64,000 nucleotides of DNA from assembly GCF_900114465.1 (NCBI RefSeq), contig NZ_FOTD01000003.1, positions 156,710 to 220,709 of the forward strand. The letters run 5' to 3'. How positions within the stretch are numbered: position 1 is the stretch's first letter; each line of letters starts with the position of its first letter. This document shows, piece after piece, positions 30,147 to 36,782 of the stretch. The notes beneath the pieces are model-generated. The model made no database searches, was not told where the DNA came from, and was given only the letters and a program-made list of their open reading frames with translations. Position numbers and translations under genes: made by a program. The stretch is from Trichococcus palustris (lineage in GTDB: Bacteria; Bacillota; Bacilli; Lactobacillales; Aerococcaceae).

Positions 30147-31150
30147 TTTGCGTACAACTCTTCAATGTAAGTAAAAATCCTTGTCATAGTGTTTTCTGGT
30201 ATGTTTAAGATTTGATAAATATTTTTTCCATTGATCAATTTATTAGGTTCATATGTTTCAGAATCAATATAAGGAAGTAATGATACCAGTAATTCTTGGA
30301 CGAAATTACTTAGTACAACCTCGTCAAAAGTGTATTTAAGAATTAGTATGATTACTGTGTATAAATCTTTAAAGCCAAAGCCATTATCTATATCACTTTG
30401 TGTAAGCAATGTCGTTCCAAAAAACTGTAAGCTGTTACCAGGAGAAATATAATGCTTAATTTTTTCTTTGAAGTTCCTTTTTCCGTGAGCGGCGATGTTT
30501 CGATAGTCTCTTAAGAAATTCATGGAGTAATACAGAAAATCCGCATGGCCTCTTTCTGGTAATTCGGAGTTGTTGAAGTAGTCTGTTAAAATCATCTGTT
30601 TAAAGTCATAAGGTAAAATTTCGAACCATGAAATTGTATTGAAAAAGGATATGTCATTCACAACAATCCAAGGAGGGATATTAGCTTTATTTTCCTTATA
30701 GTAATAGGTAACGGAACCTTGTTTGCAATTCCTGATGCAATCATCTAAATCACGCAAAGTACTTCCTCTCAGGCGCCGGCTATCAAGATACAAACCTCTT
30801 TTTAGATAACTATTATCACCAGTGTTTTCTACGCCGAATGTATTAGCAACAACATAGGAAACGCGTGTTCGTAGTCCGCGTTCAATGAAGAGGATATATT
30901 TAAATATTAAACTACTAATATTCGTATCTATATAATATGCTACTGAAAAATCTTCAAAACAAGTTCCGTCTATCATAATGTCGGTTTCACCAGGCTTTAG
31001 AAATAGATGTTTATAACCGTTGATTAAGGTGTAATAAGAATGATTTTTAAGTGAATTAATAGTAAAGTCTTCCGATATAATATCGATGTTTTTCTCTTGT
31101 ATTTTTACAAGTTGTTCTTCAAATGACTTGAAAGGAATATTGTCTGACAT
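30143..31150 (-). CDS. abiF: AbiF/AbiD-type Abi family protein (HEPN)
   Basis: 335-residue Abi_2 family protein. The N-terminus KSFEEQLVKIQEKNIDI and NHSYYTLINGYKHLFL, and the central PPWIVVNDISFFNTISWFEIL, are family hallmarks. An Rx4H motif (R217-NIAA-H222 in LRDYRNIAAHGKR) marks the HEPN ribonuclease fold. Such proteins act as toxins that abort phage infection. The ATG at 31150 follows directly on a terminator-like hairpin in which its GGGAGG site is buried. A small RNA and a strong promoter lie immediately upstream, so expression is likely held low. It is AT-richer than the host genes and looks like prophage cargo. Confidence 0.85.
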   Translation of the reverse strand: MSDNIPFKSFEEQLVKIQEKNIDIISEDFTINSLKNHSYYTLINGYKHLFLKPGETDIMIDGTCFEDFSVAYYIDTNISSLIFKYILFIERGLRTRVSYVVANTFGVENTGDNSYLKRGLYLDSRRLRGSTLRDLDDCIRNCKQGSVTYYYKENKANIPPWIVVNDISFFNTISWFEILPYDFKQMILTDYFNNSELPERGHADFLYYSMNFLRDYRNIAAHGKRNFKEKIKHYISPGNSLQFFGTTLLTQSDIDNGFGFKDLYTVIILILKYTFDEVVLSNFVQELLVSLLPYIDSETYEPNKLINGKNIYQILNIPENTMTRIFTYIEELYAK

Positions 31151-31218
31151 AAAAAAACGGAGCCTCCCTATCTTTCGATAAGAAAACTCCGTACCAACTT
31201 CCCGTTGGCGTTTCAGTT
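31151..31218 (-). ncRNA. Predicted abiF-associated small RNA / leader
   Basis: On the minus strand, about seven bases after a strong promoter, a transcript would contain hairpin 1 (CCAAC-GGGAA-GTTGG, 31208-31194) and hairpin 2 (ACGGAG, 31192-31187, with CTCCGT, 31162-31157, around an inner CTTATC-GAAA-GATAG stem), then TTTTTTT (31157-31151). This gives a terminated RNA of about 68 nt ending one base before the abiF ATG. The abiF ribosome site GGGAGG is inside hairpin 2. Structured RNAs preceding abiF genes (the abiF RNA motif) have been described in other bacteria. Confidence 0.7.
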
Positions 31219-31224
31219 AAGTTT

Positions 31225-31253
31225 ATCTTATCGAAGTATTTTGAAACTGTCAA
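31225..31253 (-). promoter_or_regulatory. Promoter of the abiF-associated RNA
   Basis: Minus strand: consensus TTGACA (complement of 31248-31253), 17-base spacer, TAAGAT (complement of 31225-31230). It overlaps the stop codon of the upstream gene. Confidence 0.85.
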
Positions 31254-31645
31254 CTAATTTTGTTTTTTACTGGATCCCCAATTGAAATCAATGAATTAGA
31301 GATAGCCCAATGTTTATTTTCATCTGGATTTACTTTTAATTCATCGTAAGTAACATATATATTCTCTTGTAATAAAGGAGTCATAGCAATTGAAATTTTG
31401 TTTCCTTTTTTTCTAACTACCTTTTTACAAACTGAAAATTCTTGATATACTTCGGTAACTTCAACTGTCTCTTTAATGAAATCATATTGTCCGAGTTTTT
31501 GATTTGTTATAGGATCTTCAATAATTTTTCCGGATTCATATATATAGATTTTGTCTCCAACAGAAACTGAGAACTCTCCAACATTAATTATTACCGTATA
31601 TTCATTTGGTATCTCAACTATATACCCAATTGCATTTTTATCCAT
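31250..31645 (-). CDS. Hypothetical prophage protein, beta-rich
   Basis: 131 residues with no signal peptide or membrane segment. The middle (GDKIYIYESGKIIEDPITNQKLGQYDF) followed by a Val-rich strand pattern faintly resembles the C-terminal domain of FlgT-like proteins; this is a weak impression. It lies in the leftward lysogenic block between abiF and a PH-domain gene. No good function can be given. The AT-rich composition agrees with the neighbouring cargo genes. Confidence 0.6.
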   Translation of the reverse strand: MDKNAIGYIVEIPNEYTVIINVGEFSVSVGDKIYIYESGKIIEDPITNQKLGQYDFIKETVEVTEVYQEFSVCKKVVRKKGNKISIAMTPLLQENIYVTYDELKVNPDENKHWAISNSLISIGDPVKNKIS

Positions 31646-31722
31646 AAAGTTCTACTCCATTCTTTATTATAATAAGGAAAAGGCAAATTCATACTTTCAT
31701 CCGAACACTCTGATATACTTTT

Positions 31723-31770
31723 CACTCCTTACCGTCCAAAGTAGGGGAGTGGGGATTTTTGTTTATAATC
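31723..31770 (+). repeat. Hairpin/T-run element, copy 1
   Basis: CACTCC (31723-31728) pairs with GGAGTG (31746-31751), followed by GGGATTTTTGTTTATAAT. Nearly the same 3' half recurs at 32421-32450. It overlaps the 3' end of the PH-SHOCT gene. The T-run is on the plus strand. Confidence 0.5.
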
Positions 31771-32365
31771 CTAGTATTTGCTTCTTCTTAGCATCAAATT
31801 CACTTTGCGTAAGAATATCCATGTCAACAAGTTCTTTTAACTCTTTTAATTGATCAGGAAGGCTTTTTTCTTGGGCGGCTGCGGTTACCACCTGAGATGG
31901 TATGTTTATCTTGTCCTTAATAATTTTGATAAGCTCTATAGTTCCATGATGCATGCCTGTTTCGACTTTTATTACATTTCCACTAGTATGTATTTTAAGT
32001 TCCCACAATATCGAACCTTTGTTATATTCAACAGATGAAATCTTGTTATAGTCAATTGTTTCCAAATTAAAGCCTGTCATTTTTTTCCCATAAGCAAGTA
32101 CTCTTTTATTTGTTGCGATAAGGACGCCGCTAATTTTTGTATCTGCATTCAATAATTTAGCATCATACACTCCAGACACATAATCAATAAGTTCTTCGTT
32201 GTCTTCAAAATGATTTTTTGCATCATTTAGAATCTTAATTGTTGATTTTCCGGTTTTTATTTTTTCTTCATTAATTAATTCTTTTTCAAGTTTAGCGTTT
32301 TTCTTTTCTTCCGCCATTAGAATTTTTGCTGTTTTTTTGTCCTCATTTCTACTAAAAAGGCCCAT
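31763..32365 (-). CDS. PH-domain and SHOCT-domain protein
   Basis: 200 residues. A charged helical N-terminus (1-45) is followed by a bacterial PH-like domain (about 70-155; GVLIATNKRVLAYGKKM and TIDYNKISSVEYNKG are typical) and a C-terminal SHOCT segment (LKELKELVDMDILTQSEFDAKKKQILGL type). Proteins of this kind are frequent in Firmicutes prophages. Their function is unknown. A GGAGG site precedes the ATG on the complement. Confidence 0.8.
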   Translation of the reverse strand: MGLFSRNEDKKTAKILMAEEKKNAKLEKELINEEKIKTGKSTIKILNDAKNHFEDNEELIDYVSGVYDAKLLNADTKISGVLIATNKRVLAYGKKMTGFNLETIDYNKISSVEYNKGSILWELKIHTSGNVIKVETGMHHGTIELIKIIKDKINIPSQVVTAAAQEKSLPDQLKELKELVDMDILTQSEFDAKKKQILGL

Positions 32366-32410
32366 ATGATTTCCTCCTATTATTTAAAAATACGCTTTAT
32401 CACTCGCTGC

Positions 32411-32450
32411 TATGCTAAGCAGGGGAATGGGGATTTTTTGTTTATAATTC
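32411..32450 (+). repeat. Hairpin/T-run element, copy 2
   Basis: AGGGGAATGGGGATTTTTTG then TTTATAATTC at 32421-32450 matches 31744-31772 with few differences. A small CTGC/GCAG stem precedes it. It overlaps the 3' end of the zinc-ribbon gene. Confidence 0.5.
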
Positions 32451-32948
32451 TTCCCTATAACTCACATTCATCGATTTTTTCAGATCCCGCACTGCAGCAC
32501 GTAAGACTTCGCGAACGTGAGCAGGATCCTGAACTCGACGTAGAACTAACACCGGCGTAGACGAGTCTTTGCTGATAATCTCAACATCTCCTATTTTCAA
32601 TACCTTCTCTTTCAAGCCTTGTTTCACGTTAATATCTTTGATTGTAAAAAGTTCTATTTCTTCTCGCTTTTTAGATACCACACCTTGTTTTTCTATAATA
32701 AGACGTTCGGAGGTAATCGTGTAATTCTCTTTAGGCATAGAAATATCAAATTTCCCACCAATGTTGGCCTTTTGATTTTCCATTCCAAACATATAAGTCG
32801 AGAAGGTTAACAGTTCCTTTTCTCCGTGTTCCTTAACAGGTTCAACTGTAGCTGCAGCACTTGTAGTCGATCCTCCAACTTTATATCCGCATTCCGGACA
32901 AAACTTCGCACCCTCAATATTATTACCGCATTCTGGACAAAACTTCAT
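32442..32948 (-). CDS. Zinc-ribbon protein with PH-like domain
   Basis: 168 residues. Two CPECG knuckles at the N-terminus (MKFCPECGNNIEGAKFCPEC) form a zinc ribbon. A Thr/Ala-rich linker follows, then a PH-like beta domain (ITSERLIIEKQGVVSKKREEIELFTIKDINV). The C-terminus (RVQDPAHVREVLRAAVRDLKK) is helical, as in membrane- or RNA-associated PH-like proteins. Strong GGAGGAG ribosome site on the complement. Function unknown; located directly after the repressor gene in the same direction. Confidence 0.75.
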   Translation of the reverse strand: MKFCPECGNNIEGAKFCPECGYKVGGSTTSAAATVEPVKEHGEKELLTFSTYMFGMENQKANIGGKFDISMPKENYTITSERLIIEKQGVVSKKREEIELFTIKDINVKQGLKEKVLKIGDVEIISKDSSTPVLVLRRVQDPAHVREVLRAAVRDLKKSMNVSYREEL

Positions 32949-32982
32949 AACAATCTCCTCCTGAAATATATTTCAAAAAATC

Positions 32983-33615
32983 CTACAAATCAAAAACAAC
33001 TTCAACGGCTTTACCAAGTATTCTCGCAGGATTATGCTCCGTAATAATATAAGGCGCATATGCACTATTTTCAGCCACTAGCATTATGATATCCCCTTGC
33101 TTCTTCACACGCTTCAAAGTAGCCTCTGTGTCTCCGTTCACAAGCACCGCCGCGATTTCGCCGTCTTCAACCTCTTCCTGAAGTCTGATCAGAACATCAG
33201 CACCGTTTCTGATTGTCGGCTCCATGCTGTCGCCGGCAGCCTTCAGATAGAAAGTTTCGCCACCCGGTAGGGTATCCTTCAGATGGTAACGATAGCCGAT
33301 TATGTTCTCATCTGCTAATATCGGATCGCCGCATGCGATGGTTCCGATAATAGGTATAGCGATCATATTGTCGGCGGATATAGGGATTATGTTAGTTGGA
33401 GCAGAACTCGGTGTGTCAATTCCCATCAACCACGCTTCGCTTACGCCTAAAGCCTTAGATAACTTGAAAATATTATCTTGTTTAGCTTCGTAATCACCTT
33501 TTAACCATGCAGTAATGGAAGACTTATTTATCCCCGTTCGTCTCGCTAATTCTGCCGGTTTAATACCTTTTTCAGCGATAGCTTTATTCAATCGTTCTTT
33601 AAATGATTCAACCAT
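32983..33615 (-). CDS. CI-like repressor with S24 peptidase domain
   Basis: 210 residues. An N-terminal XRE helix-turn-helix (AELARRTGINKSSITAWLKG) is joined to a LexA-like S24 domain. The likely self-cleavage bond is C95-G96 in TIACGDP, the nucleophile S130 in GDSMEPT and the general base K168 in ATLKRV. RecA-stimulated self-cleavage would induce the prophage. The gene has an AAAGGAGG site and reads leftward from the operator region, opposite to the Cro-like gene. Confidence 0.92.
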   Translation of the reverse strand: MVESFKERLNKAIAEKGIKPAELARRTGINKSSITAWLKGDYEAKQDNIFKLSKALGVSEAWLMGIDTPSSAPTNIIPISADNMIAIPIIGTIACGDPILADENIIGYRYHLKDTLPGGETFYLKAAGDSMEPTIRNGADVLIRLQEEVEDGEIAAVLVNGDTEATLKRVKKQGDIIMLVAENSAYAPYIITEHNPARILGKAVEVVFDL

Positions 33616-33630
33616 ATTTTCTATCCTCCT

Positions 33631-33655
33631 TTATGTAATATTTATAATTACATAA
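33631..33655. promoter_or_regulatory. Operator-like palindrome at the repressor promoter
   Basis: TTATGTAAT (33631-33639) and ATTACATAA (33647-33655) form a perfect 9-bp inverted repeat with a seven-base spacer. It overlaps the -10 box and start region of the repressor promoter, fitting autoregulation by CI or repression by Cro. Confidence 0.65.
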
Positions 33656-33680
33656 TAAAGAAAACTTAACGCAAATACAA
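33652..33680 (-). promoter_or_regulatory. Promoter of the CI-like repressor
   Basis: Minus strand: TTGTAT (complement of 33675-33680), 17-base spacer, TATTAT (complement of 33652-33657). Confidence 0.65.
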
Positions 33681-33720
33681 GTTTAACGAAAATAAAATTA
33701 AGATTTCTGAATATTTTGTG

Positions 33721-33749
33721 TTGCAATCATAAAAATAACATGCTAAGAT
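33721..33749 (+). promoter_or_regulatory. Rightward early promoter (cro side)
   Basis: TTGCAA (33721-33726), 17-base spacer, TAAGAT (33744-33749). An identical-palindrome operator begins six bases downstream, over the likely transcription start. Confidence 0.7.
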
Positions 33750-33755
33750 TAGGTT

Positions 33756-33771
33756 GTTCAGAAAACTGAAC
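33756..33771. promoter_or_regulatory. Palindromic operator, copy 1
   Basis: GTTCAGAAAACTGAAC: GTTCAG and CTGAAC separated by AAAA. It covers the start region of the rightward promoter. An exact second copy occurs at 34009-34024. Confidence 0.7.
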
Positions 33772-33798
33772 TTTAAATTTAAAGGAGGTGAAAATAAA

Positions 33799-34032
33799 GT
33801 GAGCTTCGAATATAACAAATTACGCGGTCGCATCAGAGAAAAATTCGCTACGCAGGAAGAATTCGCTATCGCGCTAGGCATGAGTACTGTCGCACTATCA
33901 GGAAAATTGAACGGACATACTTTTTTTACGCAACCGCAAATAAAAAAAGCTTGTGAGCTCTTGTTGATAGAACCTAATGAAGTTTCTGAATATTTTTTTG
34001 TTAAAAAGGTTCAGAAAACTGAACTAAAATAG
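33799..34032 (+). CDS. Cro-like regulator, DUF739 family
   Basis: 77 residues from GTG 33799 with AAAGGAGGTG just upstream; a longer frame from 33754 has no ribosome site and would overlap the operator. The helix-turn-helix TQEEFAIALGMSTVALSGKLNG and the tail LLLIEPNEVSEYFF match the DUF739 family of small phage regulators that sit opposite CI. Its last codons contain the second copy of the operator palindrome. Confidence 0.85.
   Translation: MSFEYNKLRGRIREKFATQEEFAIALGMSTVALSGKLNGHTFFTQPQIKKACELLLIEPNEVSEYFFVKKVQKTELK
34009..34024. promoter_or_regulatory. Palindromic operator, copy 2
   Basis: The same 16-bp GTTCAGAAAACTGAAC, here inside the 3' end of the DUF739 coding sequence (codons for VQKTEL). 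The sequence TTTCTGAATATTTT also precedes both copies (33704 and 33983). Confidence 0.65.
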
Positions 34033-34050
34033 AAAAGGAGGAGCAATAAC

Positions 34051-34218
34051 ATGAATGAAGAAAAAATACAATTGTTACTACAAATAACTGATGGGCTCAG
34101 TAAATCTGAATGGGAAAGAGTTGTTGAGGTGGTTAATCAAAATTACTCCTATCAAGCTGCTAAGGTGCAACTTAACAGCCATGATAAGGAGCTTATAGGT
34201 CACTGGTTAAAGAAATAG
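34051..34218 (+). CDS. Small hypothetical early protein
   Basis: 55 residues, ATG 34051 after AAAAGGAGGAG. Sequence begins MNEEKIQLLLQITDGLSKSEW and ends HWLKK; predicted mostly helical. It is unrecognised. It follows the Cro-like gene by 18 bases and is likely cotranscribed. Confidence 0.65.
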   Translation: MNEEKIQLLLQITDGLSKSEWERVVEVVNQNYSYQAAKVQLNSHDKELIGHWLKK

Positions 34219-34219
34219 T

Positions 34220-34462
34220 TTAAGACTCGACAATCTGAATGAAGATCGGATGAATCCGATAATCGCGATTCTTGTAATGAATCACGATGTAATCCTGATT
34301 GTACATTGTGTTTTCTTCCTTTTTCTGAATGGGACTAAACAATTCAGCATTTTCTTCCCACCATATATAGGGAGAGGTCATGCGCGGACCCATTACACAT
34401 GAATCATCTGTTGATAAATCAACCCAGCTACCAATTAAATTGGCGTAAACCTTTGTAGACAT
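34220..34462 (-). CDS. Hypothetical prophage protein on the opposite strand
   Basis: 80 residues; the complement shows AAAGGAGGTG before the ATG at 34462. Sequence is Trp/Tyr-rich (SPYIWWEENAELF, YIVIHYKNRDYRIHP). No family recognised. It faces the early operon and ends one base after its 55-residue neighbour, so it is convergent with that gene. Confidence 0.65.
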   Translation of the reverse strand: MSTKVYANLIGSWVDLSTDDSCVMGPRMTSPYIWWEENAELFSPIQKKEENTMYNQDYIVIHYKNRDYRIHPIFIQIVES

Positions 34463-34523
34463 AGTATCACCTCCTTTAGAGCATTATCTCAAAGGGAACC
34501 AACAAAAGAAAGAAGGGAACAAA

Positions 34524-35294
34524 ATGAATAATTTGCAAATACTAAATAGATCAGCAGCAATCGATTCGAGGGAAGTTTCAACAATGGTTGAAAAAAGACA
34601 CACAGAATTACTTAGAGATATTCGTACATATATCAACTATTTAGCCGAAAGCAAAATTGCGTCGGGCGATTTCTTCATAGAGTCAACTTATACGGATGCT
34701 AACAACCAAGAACGTCCATGTTTCTTGTTAACAAAACAAGGATGCGAGATGGTGGCCAATAAGCTGACTGGAAAGAAGGGCGTGCTGTTCACCGCGAGAT
34801 ACGTCAAGAAGTTCAACGAAATGGAATCGATTCAGCCAAAGAACTCGTACATGATTGAGGATCCAATCGCAAGAGCACAGGCGTGGATTGAGGAGCAACG
34901 GGAGAAGCAGAAACTGCTCGAAACGACTGAGGTACAGGCGCAACTCATTGCGGAGTACGAACCAAAAATCGGATACCTGGACAAAATTCTCCAATCAAAA
35001 GGTTTGCTTACGGTAACGCAGATTGCTGCAGACTATGGCTTGTCCGCAAGAGAACTGAACAAAGTCTTACATGAGGAACGTGTGCAGCACAAGGTTGGAA
35101 ATCAATGGATCTTGTACAAAAACCACATGAATAATGGGTACACCAAATCGAACACAATTAACATCGTACGGAGCAACGGAGAGCCTGACACACAGATGCA
35201 GACTAAATGGACGCAAAAGGGAAGGTTGTTCATTCATGAGCTGCTTGAAAGACGCGGGATTATCGCATTAATGGATTTAGAAATGGAGGGGTGA
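34524..35294 (+). CDS. Phage antirepressor, Rha and KilAC domains
   Basis: 256 residues. N-terminal Rha-type domain (IDSREVSTMVEKRHTELLRDI, FFIESTYTDANNQERPCFLLTKQGCEMVANKLTG) and a C-terminal KilAC domain (TVTQIAADYGLSARELNKVLHEERVQHKVGNQWILY). Antirepressors of this build counter the phage repressor or regulate entry to lysis. ATG follows AAGGGAAC; the motif AAGGGAAC occurs twice upstream. Confidence 0.9.
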   Translation: MNNLQILNRSAAIDSREVSTMVEKRHTELLRDIRTYINYLAESKIASGDFFIESTYTDANNQERPCFLLTKQGCEMVANKLTGKKGVLFTARYVKKFNEMESIQPKNSYMIEDPIARAQAWIEEQREKQKLLETTEVQAQLIAEYEPKIGYLDKILQSKGLLTVTQIAADYGLSARELNKVLHEERVQHKVGNQWILYKNHMNNGYTKSNTINIVRSNGEPDTQMQTKWTQKGRLFIHELLERRGIIALMDLEMEG

Positions 35295-35299
35295 GAGGG

Positions 35300-35482
35300 A
35301 TGGGAGATACAGAAAAAGAAATGCCCACTATGGAATCGAAAGATTCAATAGAAGGCAAAAAAATGAACATGAATCTAAAAAGCGGAACCGTTAGATTTGG
35401 CCAAGAAACAGATGTTCGCATAGTTCAGCGTACCGCAGACGGACTAAAGATTATTCCGCTTGTAGAAGAAATGGAGGTTTAA
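35300..35482 (+). CDS. Small hypothetical early protein
   Basis: 60 residues from ATG 35300, with GAGAGG upstream and the antirepressor stop just before it. Charged N-terminus, then a short beta pattern (SGTVRFGQETDVRIVQRTADGLKIIPL). Not recognised. Confidence 0.55.
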   Translation: MGDTEKEMPTMESKDSIEGKKMNMNLKSGTVRFGQETDVRIVQRTADGLKIIPLVEEMEV

Positions 35483-35486
35483 GAGG

Positions 35487-35633
35487 ATGGAGAACGGCAT
35501 TTTAAATCAAGAAAAATATCAAAAGTTAGTCATAGAAACAGAAAACGGCGAAAAAATAGCAGAAGTTACTGCTGAAGAGGCAACTCCTGCTGAAGGTTAT
35601 ATTATTCGGCTTATTCCGCAATATGAGAATTAG
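35487..35633 (+). CDS. Small hypothetical early protein
   Basis: 48 residues, ATG 35487 after AAGAGG, four bases behind the previous stop. It ends RLIPQYEN. Its C-terminal part resembles the beta pattern of its 60-residue neighbour (both end in a RxxxGxxIIxLxP-like stretch). It is unrecognised; the stop overlaps the convergent DUF2188 gene by three bases. Confidence 0.55.
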   Translation: MENGILNQEKYQKLVIETENGEKIAEVTAEEATPAEGYIIRLIPQYEN

Positions 35634-35851
35634 CCTTTTGGAGGATGTGGATCTTTTCCGTAACTATCCTTGGCACGGATTTTACCATCAACTCCATGGA
35701 TGACAACTTCGGACTTCTGGTTTTTAGCGATGTTTTTGGCAGCGTCAATTGCTTTGGCTTGTGTTTCGTGTTTACTAGTGACGCGCTTATTTCCTGCTCC
35801 TAAAACATTCCAAGTTCCATCTTGATTTCGAGTTACATGTTGATCTCCCAT
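35630..35851 (-). CDS. DUF2188 domain protein
   Basis: 73 residues. VTRNQDGTWNVLGAGNKRVTSKHETQAKAIDAAKNIAKNQ and VVIHGVDGKIRAKDSYGKDP give the DUF2188 signature. These small proteins are common and of unknown function. The complement has GCGAGGTGA before the ATG, and TATACT with an extended TG (complement near 35925-35932) may be its -10. It is a counter-oriented cargo gene within the early operon. Confidence 0.8.
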   Translation of the reverse strand: MGDQHVTRNQDGTWNVLGAGNKRVTSKHETQAKAIDAAKNIAKNQKSEVVIHGVDGKIRAKDSYGKDPHPPKG

Positions 35852-35992
35852 AAAAAAATATCACCTCGCTTCTTATACATAGATTTGCAGGAAACTCCGG
35901 TCGAAGGCGAGTCCTACAAACAAAAGTATAACACGATATATCACGGAAAGTTACCAAAAAAATACAATATATAGCAATTAGGGGGTGGTTCT

Positions 35993-36184
35993 ATGTGGGA
36001 CACCATCGAAAAAATATTGAAAGAGAAGAATTTGAACCAGGAGCAGCTGGCCAAACGCATGAAGGTTCATTCCGGTACCGTATCAGATCTAAAAAAAGGC
36101 AGAATCAAGAAGCCCAGTTTCGAGCTGATGTGTAAGATAGCCGATGCATTGGAAGTTAGCTTAGATGTTTTTAGAGAGGAGTGA
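35993..36184 (+). CDS. XRE-family regulator
   Basis: 63 residues, almost entirely a helix-turn-helix (LNQEQLAKRMKVHSGTVSDLKKGRIKKPSFELMCKIADALEV). ATG follows AGGGGGTGG. A second Cro-like repressor of the early region; target unknown. Confidence 0.85.
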   Translation: MWDTIEKILKEKNLNQEQLAKRMKVHSGTVSDLKKGRIKKPSFELMCKIADALEVSLDVFREE

Positions 36185-36189
36185 GTAAT

Positions 36190-36450
36190 ATGCCGAAACC
36201 GGTAACGATTAACCTAAGTGAAGTGGAACAAAATCCAGAGCGCGCTGCAATCAAATACGGCAACAAGGACGTCGTATCCAAGATGTATAGCGTGAGCAGG
36301 ACGACAGTGACGAAGTGGATTGCGGACATGCGTGATAATCCAAAGTTTGCGGACGGCGTTGTGAACCCGACACATAAGATTGTGTTGATCAAATTGGATA
36401 GGTTCGAAGACTATTTCAGATGGTTGGAAGATAACAGGTATAGGAGGTAG
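36190..36450 (+). CDS. Excisionase-like helix-turn-helix protein
   Basis: 86 residues from ATG 36190 (GAGGAG at 36176-36181). DVVSKMYSVSRTTVTKWIADMRDNPKF forms a helix-turn-helix, and VVNPTHKIVLIKLDRFEDYFRWLE looks like a DNA-binding wing of small phage regulators or excisionases. The exact role is uncertain. Confidence 0.6.
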   Translation: MPKPVTINLSEVEQNPERAAIKYGNKDVVSKMYSVSRTTVTKWIADMRDNPKFADGVVNPTHKIVLIKLDRFEDYFRWLEDNRYRR

Positions 36451-36453
36451 AAC

Positions 36454-36582
36454 ATGAAAATCTTTTCAAATGAGTTTGAGGAGATCCTGGTCAAAACGAT
36501 TGTATATGGCTTGTTGATCGGATTGGCGCTGATATTGTTTGGCATAGCCGGAGGTATAGAACAAGGACTCATAGGAGGTTAA
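36454..36582 (+). CDS. Small membrane protein
   Basis: 42 residues, ATG 36454 after TAGGAGG. One hydrophobic segment (TIVYGLLIGLALILFGIAGG). Unrecognised early phage protein. Confidence 0.55.
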   Translation: MKIFSNEFEEILVKTIVYGLLIGLALILFGIAGGIEQGLIGG

Positions 36583-36587
36583 TGATG

Positions 36588-36782
36588 ATGAAACCAGAAA
36601 AGTATATTGAAATGCTGATTCAAATAGAAGCGGCGGAAAACTGTTTTCGCGACATGCGTATTAGTGCAGCAAGGTATCAAGCTGAAGCTGATAGAGCAGC
36701 GAGAAAGGCGCGTGCGTTCGAGCATAAAATTGTCAGGCTGCAAAGACAACTAGAAGAAATGGAAGAGGAAGGGATGCAATGA
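36588..36782 (+). CDS. Small helical (coiled-coil) protein
   Basis: About 64 residues; three successive ATG codons at 36582, 36585 and 36588, of which 36588 has the best spacing to AGGAGG (36573-36578). Rich in Ala, Arg and Glu with heptad-like pattern (YQAEADRAARKARAFEHKIVRLQRQLEEMEEE). Function unknown. Overlaps the next gene by four bases. Confidence 0.6.
   Translation: MKPEKYIEMLIQIEAAENCFRDMRISAARYQAEADRAARKARAFEHKIVRLQRQLEEMEEEGMQ

Noticed and set aside
32983..33615. Cys-Gly instead of Ala-Gly cleavage bond in the CI-like repressor as a novelty
   Set aside because: Cys-Gly at this position is already known among S24-type phage repressors, so it is not reported as unusual.
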